A DNA stretch of 64,000 nt from Ditylenchus dipsaci (GCA_004194705.1 SADC01001303.1:1-64000); one strand, 5' to 3'. Shown: positions 1 to 11,591, counted from the stretch's first letter. Numbers and translations are program-made. The notes: generated from the letters alone by a model not told the origin.

Positions 1-112
1 TTTTTTCTGCACAACACGATAAGAGAAGCGTGTCTAAACACTTTCGGATTGAAAAAAATTAAATTTTGTCAAAAAAATTGCCATCCACCCCTCAGGTACA
101 TATGGTCTCTAG

Positions 113-1042
113 GGGCTAAATTTAACCTGACCCGCACCACTCAAGTAAACCTGACCCCACCACTCAAGTAAACCTGACCCCCACCACTCAGGTAAACCTG
201 ACCCCACCACTCGGGTAAATCTGACCCCACCACAAGGCATATATTCTGTTCAAGGTCATTCAGACTTACTTGCTTTTCGAATTTGCGCTTCATTTCAGTA
301 TAAAAAGACGTGTACCTTTTAGTTTTGTTCTTTTTTATTTCCTTGCTCGGTTTCTCGCCTTTTTCATCGTTTTTCTTCTTTCTGTCTTCTTGTTTGCTTT
401 AACGCATCGTTTTATCCCGTTTAATTTTAATTTTATTGCTTTTAATTTAGATGGCGTTGAATCGCGACAGATTATTCTATTCTGCGTGACAATGAAACCA
501 CTGAAAATCACTCAGACAGTGAACAATCGGATGTGGATGTGCAGGTAATTTTATATATGAGTATTGTTTTACTTATTACTTTTGAGGTCAATCTACCGTT
601 TCAAGCTGATGTCCAGCAAATTGAGCAACCAGATGTCGGTGAGCAGATGGTTGTCGATATTGAACTGGCTGTGGTTCTAGCGTCCTTGCTCCTTGGCTAT
701 CAAGTCGAAGAAGACAATCGTCTCTACAGTTAAGGAAATCTCCGACACCGAAATTGTTGTTCTTTTCTCGGATGGCTCCTCTTTTGTTTATCGCCGTTAT
801 TTATGGAAAAGAATCTCTTTGGCCAAATAGACCTGTTTTGTATTGCATCTATTGTATATGGTACGGTATGTACAGTGGTTTGGGAGTAAATAAAATTCTG
901 AAACGGTAAAATACCAGTGAGGTTGATCCAATGAGGTTTATCTGAGTGGTGGAGGTCAGGTTTACATGAGTGGTGGGGTCAGGTTTACATGAGTGGTGGG
1001 GTCAGGTTTACATGAGTGGTGGGGGTCAGGTTAAACTGCTCC
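113..1042. mobile_element. T1: 930 bp element with tandem-repeat inverted ends
   Basis: The left end holds about five tandem copies of a 20-24 bp unit (CCACCACTCAAGTAAACCTG). The right end holds the inverse (GAGTGGTGGGGTCAGGTTTA). The outer ends read GGGCTAAATTTAACC and GGTTAAACTGCTCC. The 8 bp GTCTCTAG lies immediately outside both ends (105-112 and 1043-1050), a clear target-site duplication. Mutator-like elements (MULEs) have long inverted ends and 8-11 bp duplications, so a non-autonomous MULE is the best fit. The inside has short intron-like coding pieces (see the next entry) but no transposase core. Confidence 0.85.
452..830 (+). pseudogene. exon-like fragments inside T1
   Basis: I do not recognise this product. 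Three short pieces look exonic. An acidic stretch (DNETTENHSDSEQSDVDVQ) ends exactly at a GT donor near 544. A second piece, about 600-690, includes ADVQQIEQPDVGEQMVVDIE. A third, about 683-830, follows a TTCTAG acceptor-like site, encodes TVKEISDTEIVVLFSDG and YRRYLWKRISLAK, and ends at a TAG stop. The reading frame shifts between pieces. Their position between the tandem-repeat ends suggests captured or residual element sequence; this is inference. Confidence 0.3.
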
Positions 1043-1050
1043 GTCTCTAG

Positions 1051-3091
1051 GGTATTTTTGACCGAATTTTAGCCCACCTTCGGGGCGCAGGGGACTTGGT
1101 TAGTTAGAGATGCGCGCACTTACCTTAGACATTATTCCGAGCAAGACTCTTGATCATACATGCATATAAAGCCTCTTTTGCTCTGCTCCGTCAAGAAAAA
1201 TGTGGTAAATTACCCAAAATGACCCTAAAATACCATCTTCCCCAGGGGGGTGGCACATTTTTGTGACAAAATTTATATTTTTGACTCAGAAAATGTTCAG
1301 ACATGCCTCTCTTATCGTGATGAGCAGAAAAAGTGGTTCGGGAGGTAATTTTGGGTCACTTTTCAAAAAATCCGGGTATGGAGAACTGAAAAGTACCAAA
1401 GTTATATGTGGAAAAATAAAGGAGAGCACCCACAAACTTTTTGGATTGATCAAATCTAATACTTATAACATCTGATTAATTTTGAAACTAAGCAAAAAAC
1501 TTCAAAACGACGTTTGGACTTAACTTTTACTGTGGCTTTACTTCACCTTTAAAGTGCCTTTTAATAAGGTGGTTTTTAATTTCGCCTAATTAAACTTTGC
1601 ATTTATCTTCAAATCTTGTGTTAATTTCTACATTATCGTGTAGCCAGGATCTAAGCTTTCCGAAAAGCTATCGAATTTTTCTAAACGTATTTAGAAACGT
1701 AGAAATTCAAAGGGCTCAAATATAATAGAAAAATAAAAATTACCAGAGGAACAGGAGGCAAACGGCGCCTCTTTTTCGTTGTTTTCTCAAAGTCTTTTGC
1801 ATTTATTGGTTCTAACTATAATTCAAAAAGCATGATTATAGAATCTTTGAATCTTTTTGCATTATTTTGCAAATATTTTGCTAATTTATAAATTTAATGA
1901 GTTCATTAAATTATAATTCATGTTGCAGTCAACTACTTGAGCAATCAATTGCAACTATTTCCAGCACTGCTTTGCTGTCAGCAACTGCCTCAATTTTGCG
2001 ATTTTGAGCAAATGACCATCAAAATTAAAGGAAACCAGCCAAAATGATGCGTACTTAGATTTATATAGCCTCAACCTCTACACACTTTTTTTATTTTTTA
2101 ATGCGTTTAGTAACTTTCGAGATTCAGAATTTCATGGGGAATTAGATAAAATTTCTCCACACTAAAATCACTTCAGAAAAATAGCTAACTTGCGAAGGCT
2201 TGATCAAGGAAGACAAAATACTATTGCGGGCTAGGGGTTCGCTATTATTTTTGGGACTGACGTTTCTTCGAAATTTTAATTTACATGATCATTTACAACC
2301 ATATGCTGAAAATGACGCCAAGAAGCAGGGCTACATTTTAGTGTAAGGTTGCAAATGAGTATGTAAATTAAAATTGGGAAAACGTCACTTCCAAATTGAT
2401 ACCGAATAGTTCTGGTATAGTCCTATGGAGGATGGCACCGAATCGGACATGGTTCAATGTTCTTTAGATTTTAGCTCTAACTTTATATTAAATTTTTATC
2501 TGTAGGACAGCTCAAATGAAAACCCAGAACCTCGGCTACATTTTGACACTAAATTTGTAAATAAAAAGATAAAAAAAACATGGTTTGCACCCAGTGGCAG
2601 TCGAACTTTCCCCCCCCTTTAATATGGCACAATGTACCCTGAACTGGTCTAATCAACGTCCAAATATCGCTTAATCGACATTCCCTAAACGCAGTCGGAT
2701 CTACCGTTTAACATACACAGATCCAAACCAGAACTCGTCGGATGAACTACCACGACCTATGCACCATGACCTGGGTGCCACCGACTGGGTACCACTATTT
2801 GGGTATAACTATCTGAATAATACTACCTGTACCATCGCCTCGGTACCACTACCAAGGGCTAGGCAGAAGCGGGGAGGAGCCTTAGGTGCCGACCGGGGTT
2901 ATAGCCCCCCCCTCCCGTCAAGTTTTTCTGACAAAATTTTTATTCAAAACACAAAAAGCATATTATTTTTGCCTTATTTTTGCCTTTTGTACTAACAGTT
3001 TTAAAAACCCAATATATCGCGCCCAAAACCACACTTTATGTGTTGGGGAATGCAGAATTACAACTAAAAAAATTTACACCAAAAAAGCCAA
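1051..3091. other. non-coding stretch
   Basis: No convincing coding sequence. It contains a minus-strand copy of the block with GTCTAAGGTAAGT (about 1110-1200, see findings), a loose palindrome around 2262-2392 (arms AAATTTTAATTTACAT and ATGTAAATTAAAATT) and a degenerate minisatellite at about 2740-2860 rich in ACCTGGGTACC-like units that recur near 27.6, 29.8, 40.3 and 40.9 kb. Confidence 0.5.
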
Positions 3092-3250
3092 TACCGTAAA
3101 TCCTATAATAGAGCCCCCGGGGCTTTATTTTTCAATCCCTGAAAAATCTTGAGATTGTCAATCAAAAATGGTGCTAACTCTGAAACTCTAGTCAAAAATC
3201 GAGGGGGGGGGGCTCTATTAGAGAGGGGCTCTATTAAAGGATTTACGGTA
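3092..3250. mobile_element. C1: TA-flanked MITE, CCGTAAATCC ends
   Basis: Ends read TACCGTAAATCCTATAATAG and CTATTAAAGGATTTACGGTA. The interior has GAGCCCCCGGGGCTTTATTT and a G-rich run. It belongs to the family seen at 19051, 20226 and 63550, all starting TACCGTA and ending TACGGTA. The TA at each edge is the presumed target. Confidence 0.75.
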
Positions 3251-3611
3251 TACTCCTAAAAAAATTTTTGCCCCAAATAAAGTCTTTTTGCCCCAGCTAA
3301 TTTTGCCCCAAAAAAGTCTTTTCGTCCCATCGTCCCGTCTTTTTGCTCCAAAAAAAAGTTTGTCCGTAGACGGCCGGCCATATTACTCTAAAATAGGACA
3401 GTCGACGGACGGCCGGCTAAAAATTTCGGGCAGCGGACGGAACGCCGTCCAATTTTCAAAAAAAAAGTGGAATAAAGCTCTTTTGTACTAACAGTTTTAA
3501 AAACCCAATATAGTGACCCCCTCAGTATAGTTGCCCCTCCGATATAGTAACCTTCTAGGACTGTTCCCGAGCGGGCACTATAACGAGGTTTGACTGCATA
3601 ATCAATTTCAG

Positions 3612-3920
3612 CTTTTTACAAGTTCAGTTTTCAGACGGTGTTGTGGTTGTGCCAATTGACTGGCTAAGAGTGGCGAATGATGGAATAAAAATGGCTTTAG
3701 CAAATGCACCCAAGGCGCTACATTTATTGACCCCCAATTTGTCTACAACTTCAATGGTATGATCAGAGCAGGGATTGAGCGTCGAGGCGCCTTTCACATT
3801 TTCATGGGCAAGCCGACTGACTCTACTCCTGAAGAACAGTGCTTAATGTTGACAGAACATTGAGTAGTGTACCTTTTGATAGGAAAAAGGATATTCTGAT
3901 GATTTCTGCTCAAAGTGGTG
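3612..3920 (+). pseudogene. GH25 lysozyme relic A, upstream exon
   Basis: Family 25 glycoside hydrolases cleave the glycan of bacterial walls; animal forms act in digestion or defence. The exon opens at a TTTCAG acceptor and reads VVVVPIDWLRVANDGIKMA, then, after a one-base frame break near 3700, DPQFVYNFNGMIRAGIERRG followed by AFHIFMGKPTDSTPEEQ. This matches the GH25 core order: DW..V..DG.., (TEG)..FVDP.F..N..G, then GA.H.F and ..Q. The frame breaks again near 3842, after which LSSVPFDRKKDILMISAQSG runs to a GTAAAT donor. The break near 3700 destroys the TEG motif that copy B keeps. The 3' exon is at 10210-10522. Frameshifts mark it as a relic unless they are assembly errors. Confidence 0.7.
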
Positions 3921-4254
3921 GTAAATATTTTGGAAAATAAAAATTAAGACAATAAAAATTGGGATCAGATTTTATTTTATATCACTCAAAATTTTGAATT
4001 TTAGCTCTGAGGGAGCAGGGTTTACACAACACTGGACACGAGTCGCTGGTTAGAGTTTCAAATGTTTCCAGACTCACATTTTTTATTCGATTTTTAACAA
4101 GTTTAAGACGACATTTGTTAAAAAAAAGATTGACATATTTTGTATGGCACCTAAAATCAGTGTACTTTGCGAAGATTTCTCAAACAGACGGTACTTTTTT
4201 GTGAATCCGATCGACACGTAAATTGACATGCAGATTTCACACGTGAATTTGACG

Positions 4255-6734
4255 GTGGGGTTATCCTTCGCCAAAATGCATTTCGCCAATCGATTGTTTC
4301 GCCAAAATGATTAATTCGCCAAACGATTAATACGCCAAAATACGTTTCGCAAACAATTAACTCGCCAATCGATTGTTTCGCCAAAATGAAACTCGCCAAA
4401 CAGTTAACTCGCAAATTGATTGTCACCAAAATACATCTCGCCAATCGATTAACTCGCCATTTTTTTCTCGCCAAACGATCAACTCGCCGAAATTAATCTC
4501 ACAAACGATAACTTCGCCGGAAAGTAAAACAACTAAGTGGGTTTTTTCCAGACACATGAACAAATAAAGTTAATCAAATCTTAAAATAAACTATTTTTCT
4601 TACCCGAAATCGCATACAAAAACCGGTTTGTTAGGATCGAAATGTCGATCTTGTTCACTTGAAGCCGATACCCAAGCTAAGTACTACCTGGGCAGGTGGA
4701 TATCCATCCATATGACCTGATTTTTTTGTAAAATTGAAAACAAATGGTCTTATCATACGTGAAATTGTCATGGGAATCAAGTTGCTTAACAACAAAATCC
4801 CGATTTCATCCACTCGGAGACCGCTACCAATGGTAGGTACTAACTGGTCAGGTAATGACCTGAAATTCTTTTTTTGTTTTAATGAAAACAAATCTGCTTA
4901 GCATACGTAAAATCGCATAAGAAACCCTGTTTTTAGAACCAAAATTGCGATTATTAAAGAGTTAATTGTTCAGCAATTACTATCCGTCTATCTATACTAT
5001 CCATCGCTAAACAAAAGTACCCTGGTCGTCTGATTCAGTTAAAAGTGCATGGGTGCGCAGGTTGTCTGATCTAGTTAGATACCCAGATGGTGTAGTTTTC
5101 TCAGAGTGATTTTTCAAGTATCTAACTTTACCTAAGTACCTAACTTTACCTACCTAATAATCTTCACGTGCCTAACATACAGTTCAAGCACTTCAGGTAC
5201 GGTTTCTACACGTACCAAACTGAATGAACAAAGAATCAACAATAAATAGAGTTCGAGTTTATTCGTCAACAATAAATAGAGTTCGAGTTTATTCGTAAAA
5301 TAAAACGGTGAAACAACAGCAAAGCAATAACAAGTATTCTGAATGAGCAACCAACCAGGTATATCTAAGCCGGAACGCATCCACATAGAATGCGAGAACT
5401 TGGACGCCGAGCCATTTGACCATCTTCATCGTAGTCGATCTAAATCTGAATAATCATCAAAAATTTTCGAAAAATTTAATTTTTACCTTAATCATATAGC
5501 GTTTCGTCATGATTGAACTTGTTACCACCAGCGTCTTTGTGCTCTCGATAATCCATGTTCATCATGATAATTGTTAGCTGCCTAAAATTTTTGCTAGAAA
5601 TCTTTACTCGATATAAAAATTTTACCTGTCGTGCCCTCTTGATCAGCTGCGATAAATTTTTTAGCTCGATAGCATTTTTCGCTGCACTAGAGCAATTTTA
5701 TCTTGAAGAGCTTGTGTGAGAATATCTCGAGGGACGAGCTGAATGAGAGCCTTTTTTTAGATTTTTCTCAGAAGACTTTTCAAAATTACTTACCAGCATG
5801 TTAGATTTGGCTATATCAATCGCTTTCTTGGTGAGCTCATGAACCTCGACATCAATTGGATCAGCTGGATGATTGCGTTCTTCTTGGGACTCTCGTAATA
5901 TTCTCCATCTCGTAGAACGACTCGTTTGCAGCAGTATATATCGTCTTTGCGGAATCTCTGGCACTGATAAATTTGCTTTTCTCCGCCAAGGATTGGAGTC
6001 GAATTTTTGTACCGAAAGTTAAAGATGTAATTTAGATTAAACAACGCTTAAGATTGTGGTAATAGAAAGTACACTACTTACTGTTATAACACAAGAGACG
6101 CCGATTATCCCTTGAAATGTCAGTTCTTTTAGAGTCCAACCACTTGATAACACCTCTTTGCTCTGATGAAATTGAGTAAAAGCCCTCTCTTGTCTGATTT
6201 ACGTCATCAGCATAGTTTTCTCTTCTTTGTCACTGCTTATTGCATACCAGTCAATGTCCATAGCGCTTAGAGTTCTAAGAATGAAAAATAAAGCGACAGA
6301 CAATAAAAAATGAAAATGAGTGCAAAAAAAAAGTACAAAATGATGTAATTTACAACCAAATCGGCCAACCACATCGGAACCGGGCGTGCACTATGGCGGG
6401 GTGTACACTATGGAGGGAGTTGACTGTATAATTATCTGGACGAAAATAAAATGGGTAGTTAACGATTTGGCGATGAAGAAAATGGTCAATTAATTCATTG
6501 GTTAGAAAAAATTTGGCGAGTTGATCATTTGGCGAAAAAAAAATGGCGAGTTAATCGTTTGGTGAGTCAACTGTTTGGCGAGTTTCATTTTGGCGAAACA
6601 ATCGATTGGCGAAATGTATCTTGGTGAGACTCAACTGGTGAAATTATCGTTTGGCGAAATGTATTTTGGCGAATTAATCGTTTTGGCGAAACAATCGATT
6701 GGCGAGTTAACTTTTTGGCGCAGGATAACCCCAC
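4255..6734. mobile_element. T2: tandem-repeat-ended element carrying a FLYWCH exon
   Basis: The left end (4255-4520) is an array of CGCCAAAATGCATTTCGCCA-like units; the right end (6460-6734) is the inverse array of TTGGCGA units. Both termini read GTGGGGTTATCC. The 9 bp AATTTGACG is repeated directly outside both ends (4246-4254 and 6735-6743). This is a MULE-type architecture. The element lies inside the expanded intron of GH25 relic A. It also holds a 29 bp tandem duplication at 5238-5297. Confidence 0.88.
5698..6044 (-). pseudogene. FLYWCH zinc-finger exon of a MULE transposase
   Basis: Read on the minus strand, the exon gives NSTPILGGEKQIYQCQRFRK then DDIYCCKRVVLRDGEYY. After a one-base frame break it continues ESQEERNHPADPIDVEVHEL, ending near a GTAAGT donor. 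FLYWCH fingers of MULE transposases have a Cys...Cys...H.H layout next to a CKARVVL-like strand and an HNHP motif, which this matches. They are DNA-binding modules. No catalytic MULE domain was found in the rest of T2, so this is a fragment that cannot mobilise itself. Confidence 0.55.
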
Positions 6735-6885
6735 AATTTGACGTGAAATTTTTGCAAAATATCTGAATCTCGATTTTTTTTTTTGACAAAATACCAGAAA
6801 TAATGTCGAATTCGTGATTAGCGCCTTTAAATTACCTTAATGAGCATCAATGAGTAGAGATAGAAAAACGCATAAATAGAGGTAA

Positions 6886-6919
6886 AATTTTTACCCTGCT
6901 CCGAGCAGGGTAAAAATTC
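6886..6919. repeat. short near-perfect hairpin
   Basis: AATTTTTACCCTGCTC, a CGA loop, then GAGCAGGGTAAAAATT. It is followed by GGTAAAGG-type low-complexity sequence at 7060-7160. The role is unknown. Confidence 0.6.
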
Positions 6920-6924
6920 CTTGA

Positions 6925-7027
6925 TACAGTCGACGCTCGATATAACGTCCCTCAAAGGACGGCCAAAATGAGACGTTATAACGAGCGGACGTTATATCGA
7001 GCGTCGTTATACCGAGCGTCCACTGTA
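6925..7027. mobile_element. P1: small TA-flanked pogo-like MITE
   Basis: Starts TACAGTCGACGCTCGATATA and ends GAGCGTCCACTGTA. TA plus CAGT termini are typical of pogo/Tigger-type elements. Confidence 0.6.
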
Positions 7028-7767
7028 CCCTCCTTGTTGTTTTTACCTTTACCTCTAGCTACCTTATTCTTACGGGTAAAGGTAATGATAGGTAAAGCTA
7101 AGGGTAAACCTTATTCCTAAAAAATAAAAGGTAAAGGTGGAGGTAAGGGTAAAAAAGCTTATTCTTACAGCACCAGTTCAGAAAATTACTTAAATTTTGT
7201 TTTTTCTGCAAACGTTAAAACTTTTGCCAGTAAGACTCTGCTTTAAATTTAATAAAGGTTAATCTTTTTTTGTTGCTAATTTACTCTTTTTGTGGCACAA
7301 CCTTTAATAAATAAACCTTTGATTTAACGATAGCCCTGGAGACCAGGCAAAGGTATCGTTAAACCGGAGTATCGTCAAATCGAAGATTGACCGTACCGTC
7401 AAAATTTAGCTCTCTAAAACAACCGGTAAAATTTGAGAGGGCAGTGTTATCTAAAGAGCTATTTAATCTGTGGCAGCGGTTATAAAAAATAATAGCATTT
7501 ATGTATCCATGAAATACTTGCGCATTAAAATTGCTGCTTTTTCGCTTAAAATACTAAAAAATATTAAAAATTTGGTACGTTGCAGCCTAAGCCAAATCCC
7601 GGTCATTCTACCCGGATCCCGTACGGGGTCCCGCTCGGTTGGTTCACAAAATTCCGGTCCCGGTCTCAATCTAGGTGAGAAAATACCGTCCCGAAATCCC
7701 ACTGGGTGGCGTTTTGCTGTCTCTACTTTTTTTTTTGCTGCAAATTTTTCTTTTCTGTCTGTCCTTA

Positions 7768-8128
7768 AAGGGGGGAAGCCATTTAGGTTTGAAAAAGTGG
7801 CTTCCATGGCGCAGTGCGTAAGTGCTCGCGTTTTTTGGCCCAAAATGGTGTTTTGGTGTTGCAGGTTAAAACTCACGTAGTGGCACACTATTTTTTTTTG
7901 GCTTTTTTGGCCAGTTTAGAGGTAATTAGACTTTTTTGACGCCAGAATCGGGATCAGCGACCCAATTACCTCTAAACTGGCCAAAAAGCCAAAAAATAGT
8001 GTGCCTCTACGTGGGTTTGAACCTGCAACACCAAAAAAACACCATTTTGGGCCAAAAAACGCGAGCACTTACGCACTGCGCCATGGAAGCCACTTTTTCA
8101 AACCTAAATGACTTTCCCCCCCCCCTCC
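7768..8128. repeat. palindromic pair of tRNA-derived sequences
   Basis: The two halves are inverted copies. Each carries an A-box-like block (ATGGCGCAGTGCGTAAGTG) and a B-box-like block; the right copy reads, on the minus strand, GGTTCAAACCCACG. These are RNA polymerase III promoter elements of tRNA-type SINEs, so this is probably a SINE or tRNA relic duplicated head to head. The left copy has a damaged B box. Confidence 0.6.
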
Positions 8129-8332
8129 TTTAAAGGGCCATTGCCGTCCCGACAACGAGAATTTCAAATGTTTGAATTTGCGCGGGAGAGTTCTCTTTCG
8201 TCTTTCATTGTACTCTTTTGACTTGCTTCGAATGACTCAAAAGAGTAAAATGAAAGACGAAAGAGAACTGTCCCGCGCCAATTCAAACACTTGAAATTCT
8301 CGTTGTCGGGGACGGCAATGGCCCTTTAAAGG
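8129..8332. mobile_element. D1: palindromic MITE
   Basis: Ends TTTAAAGGGCCATTGCCGTC and GACGGCAATGGCCCTTTAAA. Internal arms include GAGAATTTCAAATG and CTCTTTCGTCTTTCATT with their inverses. It abuts D2 at a shared CCTTTAAAGG. Confidence 0.75.
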
Positions 8333-8565
8333 CCTGACCTCTTCCTACTCGGTGGTCCCCGCCAATTCAAAAATTTTCCCTTGATCATTAGACTTCTGTC
8401 CGGATTTTTCCGCTAGGTTTCTAACAAAACCAAGCCTAAAATTTAATTTCAGGCCTAGTTTTGTTAGAAACGTGGCAGAAAAATCCGTACAGAATTCCAA
8501 TGATCAAGGGAAAATTTTTGAATTGCGGGGACCACCGAGTAGGAAGAGGTCAGGCCCTTTAAAGG
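8325..8565. mobile_element. D2: palindromic MITE
   Basis: Arms CCTGACCTCTTCCTACTCGG and the inverse CCGAGTAGGAAGAGGTCAGG, then GATCATT, TTTCTAACAAAAC and inverses. Related sequence recurs at 19790, 20421 and 25598. Confidence 0.75.
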
Positions 8566-8747
8566 GCATGCTCGCGCTAACAAGAGGTGGTGCGGAGATT
8601 CAAAAAATTTCTTAATCATTGAATTTTCATACGGGCTTTTCAGCTTGGTTTCTGACAAAACAAGGCATAGAATTTAACTTTAGGTGAGAAAAAAAGTTTT
8701 TAGGCTAAAAAAGTTGTTTGTTAGAAACCATGCTGAAAAATTGGTTA

Positions 8748-8903
8748 TACAGTCAAACCTCGATTTAGTGGCACCCCTAGGACCAAGCCTTAGGTGCCAC
8801 TAAATCGAGGTGCCACTAAATCGGGGGTAACTTTGGCCAAGTTTGGCCAACTCTGGCCAACCAAATCGCCCTCAGGGTGCCACTAAATCGAGCTTCGACT
8901 GTA
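8748..8903. mobile_element. P2: TA-flanked pogo-like MITE
   Basis: Starts TACAGTCAAACCTCGATTTA and ends ATCGAGCTTCGACTGTA. It is inserted in a further degenerate D-family palindrome (about 8561-8930). Confidence 0.7.
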
Positions 8904-8929
8904 GTACAGAAATCGACTAGAAGAAACCG

Positions 8930-9720
8930 AAGAATACTTCTCGGAATCACTCCTTCGGGCTTGGGGCTTGGAGTTGAGAAGCGCACACCCACATACCTTA
9001 GACACAAATCACTCGAAAGTGACTCTGGATGCATAAAAAAGCATGCATACCAGAGTTTATTTATGCGGTAGGCCCAGTACACAAAAATATGTTCAACATC
9101 TTCTTGTTAGTAGGCCCTGTGTGATTAGCGGCCCTTTTATTCCCTTCCCCTCCCTATACAGCCCTAAATCCCTTTGAAATTCAAAAGTCGCCAATTTAAA
9201 TTTTTTCAAATTTTGACTGAAAACCCACGATACCTCTATGGATCAAAAAAAAATTCTCAAAATTAAAAACACACGCGGCTTACCCATGAAATCCGGATCG
9301 AGAAACACTGATGTGAGGTTATTTCTCCATCCGAGCACTCTGCGTGGGGTGCAGGATTCTGTACTGAAGCCTGAAAAAGTCATGGCAAAAATATAGAGAT
9401 AGAATTTGAACATAGTTTTGAATACTGGGACCTACCGCATAAAGAAACTCTGATTTGCATACTATTTTTATGCATCCAGAGTCACTTTCGAGTGATTTGT
9501 GTCTAAGGTATGGGTGTGTGCGCATCTCAACTCCAAGCCCCCAAGCCCCTTACGCCCCCGGAGACTTACCTTAGAGATGAATCCGAGAAGACTGTTGACA
9601 ATAAATGCATAAAGAGACTCTTTTTGCCTAGTCCAGTAAGAAAAACAAGGTAAAAATGACAAAACCAGGTGTCCAGGTACCCTCTCCAGGTGGTTCACCT
9701 TGGTCCCCCAAGGCAAAAAG
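8930..9720. repeat. Q-family repeat copy
   Basis: Shares long blocks with 44830-45690: the GTGTCTAAGGTATG block, CCCTTCCCCTCCCTATACAG and the flank ending GATTCTGTACTG. It contains inverted units around AAGGTAAGT and AAGGTATGG donor-like motifs (8960-9070, 9480-9650). No coding sequence was supported. Confidence 0.6.
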
Positions 9721-10029
9721 TCAAAATTTAGTCAGTTTTTTTTTTCAAAAAGTGCCGTCCCCCACCTAAAAACATGTTTTGTACACGTTTCAAGCCCTAA
9801 AACACACAAAAAGCAGTTAAAATCCCTTTTTGGAGGACTTGCTATACTATACTCCGGCCAAATAAACTGTATATAGTTTGCTAAGAATGGCTACATTTTT
9901 GTAATAAAACGAAATAAACGATCATTTTACTCTTAGGTATTATCTTTGCGAAAAAAAACAATTTTTAAAAAATTTAATTTTGTCAGAAATGGGTCATAAG
10001 AGACTGGTCTGCAATCAGAGTAAATGCGA

Positions 10030-10103
10030 TACAGTCAACGCTCCATATAGTGTACACTCTGGGGACCGACTTCAGGTGTACACTATATCGAGCGTTGACT
10101 GTA
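10030..10103. mobile_element. P3: very small TA-flanked MITE
   Basis: Starts TACAGTCAACGCTCCATATA and ends TATCGAGCGTTGACTGTA; almost entirely terminal inverted repeat. Confidence 0.7.
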
Positions 10104-10209
10104 GATACATTTTGTAACTTTTGGAGATAGTAATAAATGTAGACTATGGATCCCTAGATCAGTAATTTTTTTGACTTATTCGAAGATCCTATAATTTGAA
10201 ACGTTCTAG

Positions 10210-10522
10210 ACATCAACAACACACTGGAAAAGGACAGTTTACTCTCAAACTGATCCAATTCATCCAGCAACTACAAGGAAAAGGTTACACTGAACTAGTG
10301 ATGTACACCAACCAGAACGACTGGAATGGGCTTGTCAGCCGAGATTCCGATGAGATTTTCAGTCACATGCCGCTCTGGGTGTATGATTTCAAGGAAACTG
10401 GTCTGCCAGACGATATTGAGACTTGGACTAGTCGTGGAAAAACCTGGAAGTTTTGGCATTTCTCCAACACCACTCAAATTGATGGCATTTATAATTGTGT
10501 GAATGCCGATGTGGAGCAATAA
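10210..10522 (+). pseudogene. GH25 lysozyme relic A, last exon
   Basis: Opens at a GTTCTAG acceptor. The open frame reads LIQFIQQLQGKGYTELVMYT, NQNDWNGLVSRDSDEIF, SHMPLWVYDFKETG, then KTWKFWHFSNTTQIDGI and NCVNADVEQ before TAA. The pattern YT...W, PLW and W.F...QIDGI...VN.D matches the C-terminal half of the GH25 barrel. An AATAAA signal lies about 50 bp downstream. This exon is intact, unlike copy B (22445-22755). Pairing with 3612-3920 rests on copy B, where equivalent exons are only about 100 bp apart. If the upstream breaks are sequencing errors, this could be a live gene with a 6.3 kb intron. Confidence 0.65.
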
Positions 10523-10611
10523 ACATTACTATATTAACTTTTAAAATATTTTTTTACAACTATTATTACCAATAAATCAGTTTTGACTTTACTGTATTTA
10601 AAAAAGATAAA

Positions 10612-11591
10612 TTCATTTACGCCCTCAAAATGCTCATATATGCCCTCAAATTTTATATTGCTATTTTAAAAGTTATCGCAATTTAAAAAGGTACTATCGT
10701 GCAGTCCTGTAGCACTTAGCTTTCCAATAAGCCATCAAACTTGGCTACATGATATCAGTAATGTAGATGTTTAGAGATCATGAAAAATGTCAAAAATCTC
10801 GTCATTATTTAAATCGTTCATTTGGTTTAGGACTACACTCTAGTGTAAAAAATTTAAAAAATGCAGCAAATTTTACGGAAAATAGGTATATAAATTTTTG
10901 TCAGGTGCGAAATCCGAAAAATTAAAGGTGTTTTTCGTGTCAAGACAAATCGAGAATTTTTTTTGATTTTAGTTCCTTCATACTTTGAGTTAATTTAATT
11001 TAAGTTAATTTTCCAGGGCTATCTATTGGTCAAAAAAGTTTATCATTATCTAGCCTTTAGGAAGTGAGACTAGCCTTTAAATGAAAACTCGCATTAAAAT
11101 TACTTAAATATTTTGAACCATTTTCAAATATACTAATGAAGTTTTTCTAGTGATGAAATTTAGGGACCCGAAAAACTAGCGGAAGCAGGCAAAAGAGTAG
11201 AGCCTTCAAAGCTGCAAAAATATGCCCTTCGTCAAGCCAGAGAGGCTAAAAATAACTCATAAGCTTGCCTAAGAGACACTTACCCTCAAAGAAGAGTTAA
11301 CCACACTCAAACAGCAACCTGTGCAGAAGATTTGCTTAGAAAATCAACTAATTGCAAAAGTCTGATGGAAAAATGGTCTAACTGAAAAATAACCACCAAA
11401 AATTAGAACCATCATAAGAAGCATTTGAAAACTCCTAGTTAATGGTGAAATATGAGGGCAAAAATAGAAAATCGGTCAAACAAATGAATTGTGGTCTTGA
11501 CACGATTTGGCAATTTAGTCATTCTGACACGCCGTGGCGTAACCAATGAATTTGAGGGCGTAAATGATTATTTTGAGGGCGCAAATCACTT
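10612..11591. mobile_element. T3: element with TTTACGCCCTCAAA repeat ends
   Basis: Left end has CATTTACGCCCTCAAAATG and ATGCCCTCAAATTTT. Right end has the inverses TTTGAGGGCGTAAATGATT and TTTTGAGGGCGCAAAT. I could not read a target-site duplication. The interior at about 11160-11400 has short Lys/Glu/Leu-rich coiled-coil-like frames (KLQKYALRQAREAKNNS; KEELTTLKQQPVQKI) broken by stops, possibly a captured fragment. Confidence 0.55.

Noticed and set aside
270..548. 92-codon hydrophobic frame starting MLFEFALHFSIKRR
   Set aside because: T-rich sequence read as Phe/Leu; no domain, and it overlaps the more exon-like frame of T1.
7470..8133. Pair of opposite frames of about 130 codons
   Set aside because: They lie in the inverted tRNA-derived pair and mirror each other.
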